This document shows, piece after piece, positions 63,717 to 64,000 of a DNA stretch of 64,000 nucleotides (its first letter is position 1; every line of letters begins with the position of its first letter). The notes below the pieces were generated by a model. It had not been told where the DNA came from and searched no databases. It saw only the letters and a list, made by a program, of their open reading frames with translations. Made by a program: the position numbers and the translations under genes. Source of the stretch: Brachypterus glaber (lineage: Eukaryota > Arthropoda > Insecta > Coleoptera > Kateretidae); the NCBI GenBank assembly GCA_958510825.1, contig OY294054.1:12168019-12232018 (forward strand), written 5' to 3'.

Positions 63717-64000
63717 CTATTGTGAGACTTAAGTACGTTAGAATTTTTCAAATTGAATGTGGGGGGATATAGATAGTTAAACCACACAAAATACTATGCT
63801 CAGTATTGACATGCGTCCTATTCTGTTTTGTTATGTAGGGGTCTTTCTACCTTCAAATTTTAAAAATATTTTGATTTTAAACATTTTTTTTATATGCACT
63901 GTGAAGAGTACGAAATACTTTGGATGGTAGTTAAGTTATGTGCCCAAGAATAAACGAAGCAAAAGATTTGAAGGGGATAGGGGAATCTCCCTCATTAGCC
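63717..64000. other. End of window, nothing recognised
   Basis: AT-rich sequence without a recognisable gene or repeat. Confidence 0.5.

Noticed and set aside
1..64000. CRISPR arrays, operons, prophage or plasmid functions
   Set aside because: The sequence is eukaryotic with spliced genes; the direct repeats are transposon or satellite derived, without regular spacers.

Overview
This is AT-rich, repeat-saturated eukaryotic DNA with long introns. It is almost certainly from an insect: one gene encodes a ZAD-C2H2 zinc-finger protein, a class largely confined to arthropods. A large-genome beetle would fit, but I cannot fix the order or species from the sequence. No bacterial genes, operons, CRISPR arrays or tRNA genes were found.

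Two protein-coding genes can be read exon by exon, both on the minus strand. (1) Nicotinate phosphoribosyltransferase (NAPRT) runs from 40488 to 8160 in nine coding exons. Every intron has GT-AG ends, all phases match, and the spliced frame is 550 codons plus stop. Four exons (1, 3, 4 and 9) are too short to stand out as ORFs and were found by requiring phase and family continuity. (2) A ZAD plus five-finger C2H2 protein runs from 59181 to 50904 in six coding exons, 422 codons plus stop, again with all phases matching. The two genes are not known to work together. NAPRT makes nicotinate mononucleotide in the Preiss-Handler route to NAD; the zinc-finger protein is expected to bind DNA.

Layout. 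1-8.1 kb: 3' flank of NAPRT, with a four-copy 1.1-kb tandem array and foldback elements. 8.2-40.5 kb: NAPRT, with introns of 0.5-9.5 kb made mostly of DNA-transposon derivatives. 40.6-50.9 kb: intergenic, with a (TTCCC)n tract, tandem arrays and several 0.5-1.8 kb palindromes. 50.9-59.2 kb: the zinc-finger gene. 59.2-64 kb: its upstream region, with a candidate hammerhead-like motif, a tRNA-derived SINE and a 140-bp tandem array.

Most non-coding sequence is non-autonomous transposons, many with readable boundaries. They include: long palindromes flanked by TA (CAGGGTG-like ends); three copies of a ~250-bp MITE with perfect 8-bp target duplications; an 819-bp foldback element with an 8-bp duplication and a visible empty site; a 795-bp element with a 9-bp duplication and ~16-bp CGCG subterminal repeats; TTAA-flanked piggyBac-like MITEs; one end-to-end but dead Tc1-like transposon; and LINE and SINE remnants. 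I found no new multigene biological system. The most notable features are the two reconstructed split genes, the nested insertions dated by empty sites, and the density of long palindromes in the introns of a housekeeping enzyme.
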